A stretch of 64,000 nt of DNA from a virus. A program made the position numbers and the translations under genes. Shown here one piece after another: positions 36,287 through 44,828 of this stretch. Each line of letters opens with the position of its first letter. The first letter of the stretch is position 1. The DNA is taken from positions 1-64,000 of IMG/VR virus record IMGVR_UViG_3300044712_001255; one strand, given 5' to 3'. Below the pieces are notes generated by a model. It saw only the letters and a list, made by a program, of their open reading frames with translations. It was not told where the DNA came from and searched no databases.

Positions 36287-39200
36287 ATGACAAAAAAGAA
36301 AGAAGACGCATCGCTGTTTCAACGTTTGACTCGCCTGTTTCGTTCAGGTGGCAAACTACGTCGTAAGGTAAAGACGTCTGATACGTTGCAAGCGGTGCCA
36401 GATAAGACAAAGTCGTCTGGCGTTCTTCTTTTTCAAAAGTCGATGTCTCCGACGTATGCGACTGTAACAAGCAACGCATACAATCTTTCTGAACGCCTGA
36501 TGCGATATCAGGATTTTCAAGAGATGGAATACACCGCTGAATTAGCATCAGCGCTTGACATATACGCTGATGAGTCTGTTCCACAAGATGACAAGGGACG
36601 CGTTCTTCACATCCATTCAGAGAACGAGAAAATCAAAGAGATTCTTGAGGACTTGTTCTACAATGTGTTGAACATCAGTTTTAACGGGCGTCCATGGGTA
36701 AGAAATCTTTGTAAGTACGGATGCTTCTTTTTGTATCTTGACGTATCGCCAGAATATGGCGTGATGAATGCTTTCCCAATCCCGGTGAACGAGATTGAGC
36801 GTGAGGAAAATTACGATAGAGAAGATCCGTTCGCTGTAAGATTTCGTTGGGTGACGCTTGGCAACAAGACGTTAGAGAATTGGGAAGTTGCTCACTTTAG
36901 GCTTTTGGGCAATGACATGTTCTTGCCTTACGGCTCTTCTGTTTTGGAACCAGCTCGACGCATTTGGCGACAGCTAATTCTTGCTGAGGACGCGATGCTT
37001 GTGTATCGTGTCGTAAGAGCTCCAGAACGTCGAGTATTCTACATTGACGTTGGTAATATCCCGGCAGACGAAGTTGATGCTTACATGGAGAAGCAGAAAA
37101 CACAGCTTCGTTCCAGCAGCGTTGTTGAGAACACCACCGGAAAACAAGATCTGCGGTACAACCCCATGCCGGTGCATAAAGATACACCCGTACCATTATT
37201 GGATGGTCGTACGGTGACGATAGAAAACTTAGCGCAAGAAATATCAGAGAACCCAAATAATGATGTGTGGGTTTATTCTGTGAATGACAGTGATCATAGA
37301 ATTGTTCCCGGTAGAGTTATATGGTGTGGTAAGAACTACTCCGCAGAAAAACTCATAAAAGTATGGTTAGATAACGACAGTTATGTCACGACTGCGCCTG
37401 AGCATCCATTTGTAATGCGTGACGGGTCAAATAAGAGAGCAGACGAACTTGTCGTGAATGACAGTTTAATGCCATTCTATCGTATAGAAACTAATAACGG
37501 GTATGAAGAAATTTATGACCCTCGTAGCAATGCATACGTCAAAACTCATAAAGTTGTTGCTAGTAATGTTTTAGTTGAGGAGTGGAATAACACAGAACAT
37601 AAGGTTGTTCATCACAAACATCCTGAGATCATTGGGAATAAGAGAAATAATCATCCAGATAATTTGCAAGTGATGTCATTTTGGGATCATCGAAGGTGGC
37701 ATATTGATAGATTACCATTGACATTACACAGACCTGATGTTTTACAAAAGACGCGTGAACGTTTGACGGCATGGAATAAGAGCTCGATAAAGAAACAACG
37801 TGTTTCTGAACTGAATAAGGAACGTAATTCTGTTGTAGCTATGGCAGGCTATAATGGAAGTGAGCTTCATAAATCACATAATGAAAATCGTCGTCAAGGC
37901 CAGAAGCGATCATGGGCAACAAATAAACAACAACGTTCACAAACTATGAAATGGATCATACCCGATGAATTTTTTGTCATCGGCGCACAGAAATTGCGTG
38001 AAGATCCTACGCTTAATAGACAAAGATTTCATGCTACAATGATGGCTGATTCTAATGTGATACGTTTGCTTAGAAGGGCGCAAATTACTAAGCGTGACGT
38101 CAATAAGATGTCAGAGGCAGCGTGGATTCGTCAATTACAAGAAAACACCGGCGCAACGTTTGGCACATTTAAGAGAACGACATTGGGCGATGCGTATGTT
38201 GCTCGCAAAAATCATAAAGTTTCACGAGTTGAGCATCTTGATGTGCAAGGTGAAGACGTCTATTGCATGACAGTTGTTGGACCAAACGGAGAAAATGACA
38301 GACACAACTTTGCAGTTTGTGGTTTGACGCCTTCAACTGATGGATCAACAAATGTAACGCAAGTAGATGGAATTATTCTTAAAAACTCAATTGAAGAGGA
38401 CTACTTCATAGCTGTTCGTGGCGGTGATACTGGCACAAAGATTGATACTCTCGCCGGCGGGCAAAATGCTGCCGCCGTTGAAGACGTCGAGTACATTCAG
38501 AAGAAGATGATTGCTGCTATCAAGATTCCACGTGCGTATCTTGGATATGATGACATGCTTTCGTCAAAGGCAACGCTGGCGCAAGAGGACATTCGTTTTG
38601 CGCGTACCATCAATTCAATTCAAAAGACCGTTGTTGCTGAGTTCAATAAGATCGCAATCATTCACCTATTTTCACATGGATATGATGGCGAAGATTTGAT
38701 GAACTTTACGCTAAGGCTGACCAACCCTTCGTCAATCGCAGAACAACAGAAGCTTGAGCTTTGGCGCGCAAGATTCGATATTGCTGGCACGGCGCCAGAT
38801 GGTATGCTATCAAAGCGCTGGATTGGAAAGACAATTCTCAACCTCACGGATTCTGAAATTCGTGAGATTCGCGAGGACATAGTCGCTGAAGGAGGAGAAG
38901 CTGAAGCCGGTGGCGGCGGAGGTGGAGGAGGCGGCGGTGGAGGGGGTCTGTTTGGTGGTGGAGGTGACCTTGGTGGTGGCGAAGGCGAAGCCGGTGGTGA
39001 AGAAGCCGCAGGCGGTGAAGAAGCAGCGCCAGAAGAAACAGAAGAGACTGAGGGCGATGTTCTCAAATCATCTGAAGATCACTCAGGTACGCCTATAAAG
39101 GTGACTGCTCGCGTAAAGTTACCGTCCGATAACGGATACGCAGGTACTGGAACGTATCAAAATTCTTCTGATATTTCCTCATCGAGATCTCAGCCCACAG

Positions 39201-39592
39201 ACGCAAAGAGCAAGCGTCATTCCAATTACGTCAATCGTGAAAAGAAAGGCCCAGAAGGTGGGTATCGAGATTTTGAAGGTGTTATATCTGCCCAACAAAA
39301 GGTGGGAGATCATACAGATATGAACTCTTTCAAAACATTGTTTGGCACGAAGGTATCTCGTCGTTATGGCGAATCAGTTGAACAGCCAGAGCGTACTATG
39401 TTGGCGATGGCACCTGATATGATTTCCTTATTTGAAAAGATGTCTCATGTCGGATTCGGTCGCAAGAAGGCGACGTTACGTCAAGGTGTCAATAGTGACA
39501 TCATCAGAGACAGCGTTGATATCCAAGATGAGATTGACGCAGGCGCAGGAGTCTTGTTAGAGGACCTAGATATTGTTGAGAACGAGGACTAA
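36287..39592 (+). CDS. Portal protein (T4 gp20-like) interrupted by an intein
   Basis: A 1101-residue precursor of the portal, the dodecameric DNA channel at the head vertex. Extein features include ESVPQDDKGRVL and YGSSVLEPARRIW. Near 705-760 it has EEDYFIAVRGGDTGTKIDTL then GGQNAAAVEDVEYIQKKM, the conserved gp20 stretch with TLAGGQN. Removing the intein (residues 295-700) joins ...LRYNPM to SIEEDYF, restoring the family pattern M-S-x-x-E-D-F/Y. The mature portal would be 695 residues, longer than gp20 (about 520). The excess is an unusual C-terminal tail with a glycine run (about 875-905), an acidic Glu/Ala region and a final basic-acidic segment. GAGGTAAAG precedes the ATG. Confidence 0.92.
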   Translation: MTKKKEDASLFQRLTRLFRSGGKLRRKVKTSDTLQAVPDKTKSSGVLLFQKSMSPTYATVTSNAYNLSERLMRYQDFQEMEYTAELASALDIYADESVPQDDKGRVLHIHSENEKIKEILEDLFYNVLNISFNGRPWVRNLCKYGCFFLYLDVSPEYGVMNAFPIPVNEIEREENYDREDPFAVRFRWVTLGNKTLENWEVAHFRLLGNDMFLPYGSSVLEPARRIWRQLILAEDAMLVYRVVRAPERRVFYIDVGNIPADEVDAYMEKQKTQLRSSSVVENTTGKQDLRYNPMPVHKDTPVPLLDGRTVTIENLAQEISENPNNDVWVYSVNDSDHRIVPGRVIWCGKNYSAEKLIKVWLDNDSYVTTAPEHPFVMRDGSNKRADELVVNDSLMPFYRIETNNGYEEIYDPRSNAYVKTHKVVASNVLVEEWNNTEHKVVHHKHPEIIGNKRNNHPDNLQVMSFWDHRRWHIDRLPLTLHRPDVLQKTRERLTAWNKSSIKKQRVSELNKERNSVVAMAGYNGSELHKSHNENRRQGQKRSWATNKQQRSQTMKWIIPDEFFVIGAQKLREDPTLNRQRFHATMMADSNVIRLLRRAQITKRDVNKMSEAAWIRQLQENTGATFGTFKRTTLGDAYVARKNHKVSRVEHLDVQGEDVYCMTVVGPNGENDRHNFAVCGLTPSTDGSTNVTQVDGIILKNSIEEDYFIAVRGGDTGTKIDTLAGGQNAAAVEDVEYIQKKMIAAIKIPRAYLGYDDMLSSKATLAQEDIRFARTINSIQKTVVAEFNKIAIIHLFSHGYDGEDLMNFTLRLTNPSSIAEQQKLELWRARFDIAGTAPDGMLSKRWIGKTILNLTDSEIREIREDIVAEGGEAEAGGGGGGGGGGGGGLFGGGGDLGGGEGEAGGEEAAGGEEAAPEETEETEGDVLKSSEDHSGTPIKVTARVKLPSDNGYAGTGTYQNSSDISSSRSQPTDAKSKRHSNYVNREKKGPEGGYRDFEGVISAQQKVGDHTDMNSFKTLFGTKVSRRYGESVEQPERTMLAMAPDMISLFEKMSHVGFGRKKATLRQGVNSDIIRDSVDIQDEIDAGAGVLLEDLDIVENED
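37169..38386 (+). other. In-frame intein with HNH endonuclease domain, proline at position 1
   Basis: A 406-residue protein-splicing element. Block A is DTPVPLLDGRTV and block B is TTAPEHPF. Block F is VYCMTVVG with Cys (precursor residue 660) where Asp is most common, then the HNFAV motif, and the end is GIILKN followed by Ser+1. By extein homology the first intein residue is Pro, not Cys or Ser, and the usual penultimate His is Lys. An HNH homing domain (HKVVHHKHPEIIGNKRNN, about residues 437-475) lies in the middle. Loss of the N-terminal nucleophile with a block F Cys is the mark of class 3 inteins, but the accompanying Trp (block B) and Thr (block G) of that class are not seen. Confidence 0.85.
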
Positions 39593-39595
39593 GAA

Positions 39596-40453
39596 ATGAG
39601 CACACGACATCGTAAGAAGCGCAATGCTGGACTCATGTATGAGTTTTTGGTTCGCACAATTTCTCGTGCGTTGTTGGACGACGACAAGCGTCGTCAGGCC
39701 ATTTCTCTTCGCATACTAAAACGTCATTTCAAGCCAGGATCTGAGCTATTCAGGGAGTTTCGTATTGCGAACGCCTTGTATAAGTCTACTGTATCATCAC
39801 CTGCCGTAGCTGCATCAATTATGCAAGAGGCAAAGGTTGCCGTGAAGGCTCTTGATGGTGCTCGCCTGGAACGAGAAAAATCAATTCTCATACGTGAGGT
39901 AAACCACAACCTGCAAGATCCTACATTCTACGATCAATCGATCAAGGACTATAAGGTGCTTGCTACGATTCAAACTCTGTTTGATGAATGGCGTGAACCT
40001 ACTGACATCGCCCTCCTTGCCGAGTACGAAGATAAGGTGAATCAGTGGCTTGTTACAAATAAGCAGATTGCCGAGTCGATTGATACAGACGCTGATCCTG
40101 GTACGGTGCGTCTTGTTTCACGAATAATGACACAGCGACTCAACGAAAAGTATTCTGATGCGTTGAATGAAGATCAGAAGGCTCTTGTGAGGGCGTACGC
40201 ATTGAGTGAAGCTGTTGGTAGTTCTGATACGATTAGACAACACCTTGAATCTGTCAGAACAAGATTACTACAGCAGATTAGAGAGCACGAAAGTGCCGCA
40301 GGGGGCGACAGGGAAAAGATAAATGAAGTGAAGCAAATGTTGCTGGATGAAAACATCACAACAATTGATGATGATACCGTAACACGTTTTATGCTTTACT
40401 CGAAGTTGTGTGCTGATCTTGCGCTCTCAGAGGTGCAGAATGCAAAAGTCTAA
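39596..40453 (+). CDS. Conserved head-module protein, function unknown
   Basis: A 285-residue helical protein placed between portal and protease. I recognise its pattern (N-terminal basic RHRKKRNAGLMYEFLVRTIS, then KSILIREVNHNLQDPTFYDQ and YKVLATIQTLFDEWR) from large T4-like phages, where it accompanies the portal, but no role has been established that I know of. It may be a prohead core or assembly protein. No enzyme motif is visible. Its 3' end overlaps the protease start by 14 nt. Confidence 0.7.
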   Translation: MSTRHRKKRNAGLMYEFLVRTISRALLDDDKRRQAISLRILKRHFKPGSELFREFRIANALYKSTVSSPAVAASIMQEAKVAVKALDGARLEREKSILIREVNHNLQDPTFYDQSIKDYKVLATIQTLFDEWREPTDIALLAEYEDKVNQWLVTNKQIAESIDTDADPGTVRLVSRIMTQRLNEKYSDALNEDQKALVRAYALSEAVGSSDTIRQHLESVRTRLLQQIREHESAAGGDREKINEVKQMLLDENITTIDDDTVTRFMLYSKLCADLALSEVQNAKV

Positions 40454-41108
40454 TAGACAACGGCTTCTAAGATCCTGGCCAACAAACTTCAACTTTTCTG
40501 TTGACAAGTTGAATGAATCATCTGGATTTGGCGTTGTTTCCGCTGATCAAGAACGCACCATTCTACGTGGTATCATACAAAAAGCAGATACTCTCAACCA
40601 AAATGGAAGAATCTATCCACGTGCAATCTTGATGCGTGAGGTACAAAACTATCAGAAGTACATTGCTGAACGTAGGTCAACTGGTGAATTAGATCATCCA
40701 GATTCATCTGTTGTCAGCCTGAAAAATGCATCGCACCTTATCACTAAGGCGTGGATGGAAGGTGACGTTGTCTATGGAGAGTTGATGGTACTGTCAACCC
40801 CGTCAGGACAGATTCTGATGAATCTTCTAGCAGATGGCGTGAAGCTTGGTATTTCATCACGCGGTGTGGGTACAACGAAACGTGATGGTGATTATCACGT
40901 TGTGCAGGATGATTTTCAAATCATCTGCTGGGATATGGTGAGCGAACCCTCAACGCCAGATGCGTTCATGTTGCCCACTAATTCTGCATATATGCCAGAA
41001 GGAAGAGAACTTGTTGGCATGCCGTCGATCTCCGAAAATATCGATTCGCATCAACCACGAATTTCTTTGCATTCTACTTTGGATGATATCCTATCATTTC
41101 GAAAGTGA
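40440..41108 (+). CDS. Prohead maturation protease (T4 gp21-like)
   Basis: A 222-residue serine protease that cleaves scaffold and capsid proteins in the prohead. The catalytic His lies in TGELDHPDSSVVSLKNAS and the catalytic Ser in LGISSRGVGT. Both are followed by the family-typical IICWDMVSEPSTPDAFM. I chose the ATG MQKSNRQR, which follows AGAGG and overlaps the upstream gene by 14 nt; a start ten codons earlier has no ribosome site. The length agrees with gp21. Order relative to portal, scaffold and capsid genes is that of T4. Confidence 0.9.
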   Translation: MQKSNRQRLLRSWPTNFNFSVDKLNESSGFGVVSADQERTILRGIIQKADTLNQNGRIYPRAILMREVQNYQKYIAERRSTGELDHPDSSVVSLKNASHLITKAWMEGDVVYGELMVLSTPSGQILMNLLADGVKLGISSRGVGTTKRDGDYHVVQDDFQIICWDMVSEPSTPDAFMLPTNSAYMPEGRELVGMPSISENIDSHQPRISLHSTLDDILSFRK

Positions 41109-41123
41109 TGACGGTCATGTCTT

Positions 41124-41609
41124 ATGAGCGGTCACTTTGATGATGGAATTCTGGATGCAGTTTGTGCGCTTATCACAGACGTAGCGTCGGCAAAAGTAAC
41201 CGCTGCTCACATGATTGACGTGATGCGGCACACAAATTGTATTGGGCTGTCTGCGCCACAAATAGGCGTAACATCACGTATGATATTGTTGAACGGTCAT
41301 GTTCTTGACATGACACGTCAAGAGATCATTATGCTCAATCCAAACATCATAGTCAAAGCTGATGAATGGCGATCAATGTCTGAGACGTGTACATCATTCC
41401 CAGGATTCAGCGCAACAATTCCTCGAGCAAAGAGTGTCTTTGTTGAGTACATTGATTTGAGTGGAACAGTGCGCCGTGAAGAATTTCAAGACATTGCCGC
41501 TCGCGTTGTTCAACATGAAATTGATCACCTTGACGGAATCACGATACTGGATCGAGCACCGAGACCCATCAGGAAGAAATATATTTCATCTAAGAGGAGT
41601 CGCCAATGA
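41124..41609 (+). CDS. def: Peptide deformylase
   Basis: A 161-residue metalloenzyme that removes the formyl group from new N-terminal methionines. The three motifs are visible: GLSAPQIG at 41-48 (motif 1), ETCTSFPG at 87-94 with Cys89 as metal ligand (EGCLS in most), and QHEIDHLDG with His131, Glu132 and His135 (motif 3). Phage deformylases are known to be short like this one. It sits inside the head module, directly after the protease and overlapping the next gene by 4 nt. Likely role: keeping up co-translational processing during heavy late protein synthesis. Confidence 0.9.
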   Translation: MSGHFDDGILDAVCALITDVASAKVTAAHMIDVMRHTNCIGLSAPQIGVTSRMILLNGHVLDMTRQEIIMLNPNIIVKADEWRSMSETCTSFPGFSATIPRAKSVFVEYIDLSGTVRREEFQDIAARVVQHEIDHLDGITILDRAPRPIRKKYISSKRSRQ

Positions 41610-42064
41610 AGGTAACTAAAGAATGGTTGAAGGGTCTTATCAAGGAATGCCTCGTAGAGATCTTACGAGATGGGCTTAATGAATCAGCTGCGCCATTAGC
41701 TGAAGCTGCACGTCGTCCTGTGCAGCAGCAACGACAACTTCCAAAACAAAATGTTCAGCAACGACCACCACAACAACGAATGAATCAAACATTGGCGATG
41801 GCAGTAAAACAATCAGCGGGTGGAAATCCAGTGATGGAGTCAATCCTTGCCGATACGGCTGCAACAACCTTACAGCAACAAATTCAAGCAGACGGTATGT
41901 CACGACCTAATGTTCCACCAGCGGCTTATGCAGGCGATGAACCTGATATCGCCGCGTTGCAAGAAGCGGCAAATAAAGACGGTGATAGTCCATGGGCAGC
42001 GTTGGCATTTGATACACCAAAGCCTGACGCAACATCATTGTTGGCTATGGGATTTAAACCGTAA
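41606..42064 (+). CDS. Gln/Pro-rich head-module protein with short N-terminal helix motif
   Basis: A 152-residue protein. The N-terminal helix (KVTKEWLKGLIKECLVEILR) is followed by a Gln-Pro-Arg low-complexity stretch (VQQQRQLPKQNVQQRPPQQR), then an Ala-rich segment and a final LLAMGFKP. The disordered middle suggests an internal or linker protein of the head. The start overlaps the deformylase gene (ATGA). No enzyme motif. Function unknown. Confidence 0.6.
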   Translation: MKVTKEWLKGLIKECLVEILRDGLNESAAPLAEAARRPVQQQRQLPKQNVQQRPPQQRMNQTLAMAVKQSAGGNPVMESILADTAATTLQQQIQADGMSRPNVPPAAYAGDEPDIAALQEAANKDGDSPWAALAFDTPKPDATSLLAMGFKP

Positions 42065-42142
42065 CGCTGTTGTCAAACGCAATTCTAAGCATTCTTTGTG
42101 AGTGTGCCTATTTACTTCTAGCACTTTTGCTGAGAGGTATCC

Positions 42143-42412
42143 ATGCAATTGAACGACAACATGTTACGTAAGCTAATCCTTCAAGAGGCCGCGAAGTTTG
42201 GCAAGATGAAGCCAGCTGATTCCGTGAAGGCCAAGGAAACTGGTCCTGATGAGCTTGCTGATTCTCTTGAGAAGCACGAAGATTTCACCGTAAAGGAGCA
42301 CCTCCAACAGGCACGTGACCTGCGACTCGAGGAAGCTCGCTTGACTCGTCGACTGGAGTCTGTCCGTCGTCGCCGCAAGAGCATCATTGAGTCGTTGCTG
42401 AAGCGCGTATAA
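42143..42412 (+). CDS. Small helical head-module protein
   Basis: An 89-residue helical protein with an N-terminal MQLNDNMLRKLILQEAAKFG and a very basic coiled-coil C-terminus (RLTRRLESVRRRRKSIIESL). GAGAGG precedes the ATG. Position between protease and scaffold and the charge pattern resemble small prohead core proteins of T4 (gp67/gp68 type) only in a general way. Function unknown. Confidence 0.6.
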   Translation: MQLNDNMLRKLILQEAAKFGKMKPADSVKAKETGPDELADSLEKHEDFTVKEHLQQARDLRLEEARLTRRLESVRRRRKSIIESLLKRV

Positions 42413-42423
42413 GGAGCTGAACA

Positions 42424-42987
42424 ATGGCACTCGGAGACGGAATTCACACGACATATTACGATGGCGTTTCTTGGTCAGTTGCTGACAGAGAAAAAGTCAA
42501 CAAGGATATGTTTGAAAAATTGTTCAAGACAAGTCCTTTTGTTAACAAAGGATACGATAAAAGTGTTGTCTTGGATACTGCTCGTAAGTACATGTTTGGA
42601 CATAAATCAGGTTACGTCCAGGGTGTGCCGGCTTCTGGCGGCGTAAATGCCATGTTTCCGAATGGTGTCAACATGGCGTTCCAGGGCGTTGGAGACATTG
42701 CAAAGGATGTTGTGCACAAAGTTGCAGGTGATCCTGCTAATGCATACGTACCTGATGTAAGATCACCCGGCGCTAATGAAGACGGAAGCGTTAACATAAC
42801 ACCTCAGGATAGTGATCCGAAGATTGAGTTCAAGGATATCAAGCCAAATTACCAGGTTGGTACAGATGGTACTCGCGATCCAGCAAATACTGGTAAGTCA
42901 ATTCATGACGCAATTATTGGCGCTACGCAGGAGCAACAAGTGACTTTGAAGTTGGGCGCCGCATTTGCAGGTGAGTGGAAATCATAA
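42424..42987 (+). CDS. Unknown head-module protein
   Basis: A 187-residue protein, Gly/Asp/Asn-rich with little hydrophobic core at the C-terminus (PNYQVGTDGTRDPANTGKSI). No family is recognised. AAGGAG precedes the ATG at ideal spacing, and the next gene follows within 15 nt, so it is co-expressed with the scaffold and capsid genes. A minor head component is the most likely role. Confidence 0.6.
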   Translation: MALGDGIHTTYYDGVSWSVADREKVNKDMFEKLFKTSPFVNKGYDKSVVLDTARKYMFGHKSGYVQGVPASGGVNAMFPNGVNMAFQGVGDIAKDVVHKVAGDPANAYVPDVRSPGANEDGSVNITPQDSDPKIEFKDIKPNYQVGTDGTRDPANTGKSIHDAIIGATQEQQVTLKLGAAFAGEWKS

Positions 42988-43002
42988 TCAGGAGTGAAAT
43001 AG

Positions 43003-44793
43003 ATGTCAAAGGAACTCTACAAAGAAGCACTCGCAGACGCAAAGCGTCTTCGTGATATTGCAACCAAGGATGCAGAGAATGCTTTGCTCGAGGCGCTCGC
43101 TCCAAGAATCAAGTCATTGATCGATGAACAGATTCTTAACGAGGCTGAGCAGCTTCCTCCTGTCATTAGCAAGCGCCAGACTGTACCGCCAGGTGCGTCT
43201 GTTGTTGCTGATGAAACATGTGATGATGAATGCGTAGCGGCAGAAGAAGAAATTGCTGCCACTGAGGAATGTGAACCAGTGGCACAAGAAATTGATGTCA
43301 TGGTCGCTGCACCTGAGGTTGCTGCCTTGGGGAATCCTAAATTGGGCGCTGCACTACAAACATGCTCAAAGAATATTGAACAGCTAACGTCCTTGGCGAA
43401 GGCTGGTTTCAAGACCACACGCATATTCGAAAGTAAAATCGCAAAAACGATTGCATGTGTGGAGAATACATATGACTACGTGCAAGAGGTTGTTTCTGAT
43501 CTTGCACTCAAGTCAAAGCTTGAAGAAGCGCTGGAAGGCCAGTACGAAAATCTGAAACAACTTCGAGAGGACGCAATGAAGAACCGCAAACAACTGACTG
43601 AAGCTGATGACCTTGACCTCGGCGGTGATGCCGGTGGTGATGACCTCGATCTCGGTGGAGAAGAGGATGTTTCCGGCGGCGACGAGGGCGGTGAGGGCAA
43701 GAAGGTTGAACTCACGGTTAGTTTCGACGCTCCTGGTGATTTTGATACCGATATGCTGAAGGACCTTCAGGTCACTGTCGGCGACGGCGAAGAGGAAGAT
43801 GAGGGCGCTGAGGGTGAGCCCGATGGTGATGAAGGTGGCGACCTTGATCTTGGTGGAGACACTGAGGCTGAGGCTCCTACACTTGAGTCGCTTAGTCATC
43901 TGTCTGATGACACGATCATTGAGCTCGATGAGAACATGCTTCGCCGCGAATTGCGCCGTATGCGTGCCATCAACGAGGAAGGCTTCCCGGTTCCGTCTGT
44001 TGACGGCAACGGCGTAGACGATGCAGCGATGGACGATTTCGGTGGTGGCGATGACGAGGGCGAGCCCCTTGACGTCGACGTTGAAACTGCTGAAAATCAG
44101 AAGGAAGGACGCACTCGTTCTCGTACGGCATCTCGTAGGGCAACCAACGAGTCACGCATCTTCGAAGAAGCAGATGCTGATATGGAGACAGAGGAAGATC
44201 CCGAGAAGAAGACTGAGGAAGTCGCCGAGGGTCTGAAGCGTCGTCTTGCATATGAGCAGCGCATTCAGGCAGCAGCACAGTCTAAGGGTGCTCAGCTGAA
44301 GCGTGAAGGAATCAAGGCTCGCAAGGCAAATGATTCTAAGCGTTATGAGACACTGCGTAAGGCATACGTTGCCGAGTCTCGCCGATTCTCTGAGTCGGTT
44401 CGTAGAACAGAACAGATTAAGGCACGCCTCACTGAGGCTGCTCGTAGCAATCGCTCAAATAGCGGTAGCGCAAAGGCGGATGTCCTCCGCAGAAAGTTGG
44501 AAGAGTCAAATCTCGACAACGTGAAGCTGCAGCTTGCAAACAAGCTGTTGCAGATGTCAAACATTCCGAATGACAAGAAGCTCAAGATCGTTGAGCAGCT
44601 CGATACTGTTAGGTCAGCTCGCGAAGCCAATCTGGTTTTCGAGAGTGCAACCAAGCTCATTGACGCAGCTCCCGCTCCTCGCCGAGTCGGCGCAGGATCA
44701 TCTTCTCGCCCCACCACTTCGGGTGGAGCGTCAACGCTGATGACTGAGGGCTTCGAGGTCAACCGCTGGTCACGATTGGCGGGTCTCAAGTAA
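43003..44793 (+). CDS. Acidic scaffold/prohead core-like protein
   Basis: A 596-residue strongly acidic protein. The N-terminal 100 residues are helical. Residues about 200-290 form repeating Asp/Glu/Gly runs containing the repeated unit DLDLGG (at least four times). About 305-330 is a LDENMLRRELRRMRA helix, and the C-terminal 200 residues are a long charged coiled coil. It lies between protease and major capsid protein, exactly where T4 keeps scaffold gp22, and has the acidic, helical character of such cores, though gp22 is only about 270 residues. It would be degraded by the gp21-like protease. AGGAG precedes the ATG. Confidence 0.65.
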   Translation: MSKELYKEALADAKRLRDIATKDAENALLEALAPRIKSLIDEQILNEAEQLPPVISKRQTVPPGASVVADETCDDECVAAEEEIAATEECEPVAQEIDVMVAAPEVAALGNPKLGAALQTCSKNIEQLTSLAKAGFKTTRIFESKIAKTIACVENTYDYVQEVVSDLALKSKLEEALEGQYENLKQLREDAMKNRKQLTEADDLDLGGDAGGDDLDLGGEEDVSGGDEGGEGKKVELTVSFDAPGDFDTDMLKDLQVTVGDGEEEDEGAEGEPDGDEGGDLDLGGDTEAEAPTLESLSHLSDDTIIELDENMLRRELRRMRAINEEGFPVPSVDGNGVDDAAMDDFGGGDDEGEPLDVDVETAENQKEGRTRSRTASRRATNESRIFEEADADMETEEDPEKKTEEVAEGLKRRLAYEQRIQAAAQSKGAQLKREGIKARKANDSKRYETLRKAYVAESRRFSESVRRTEQIKARLTEAARSNRSNSGSAKADVLRRKLEESNLDNVKLQLANKLLQMSNIPNDKKLKIVEQLDTVRSAREANLVFESATKLIDAAPAPRRVGAGSSSRPTTSGGASTLMTEGFEVNRWSRLAGLK

Positions 44794-44828
44794 TCGCTCT
44801 TTCCAACACTCACACAAACGGAGAAACA

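Noticed and set aside
37169-38386. Firm assignment of the portal intein to class 3
   Set aside because: Only the missing first nucleophile and the block F Cys fit. The class 3 Trp and Thr were not seen, so I left the class open.
38662-39066. A minus-strand frame with long proline runs
   Set aside because: It is the shadow of the glycine run in the portal gene.
43513-43899. Minus-strand frame opposite the acidic scaffold region
   Set aside because: It is a shadow of the Asp/Glu/Gly repeats, with no start signals.
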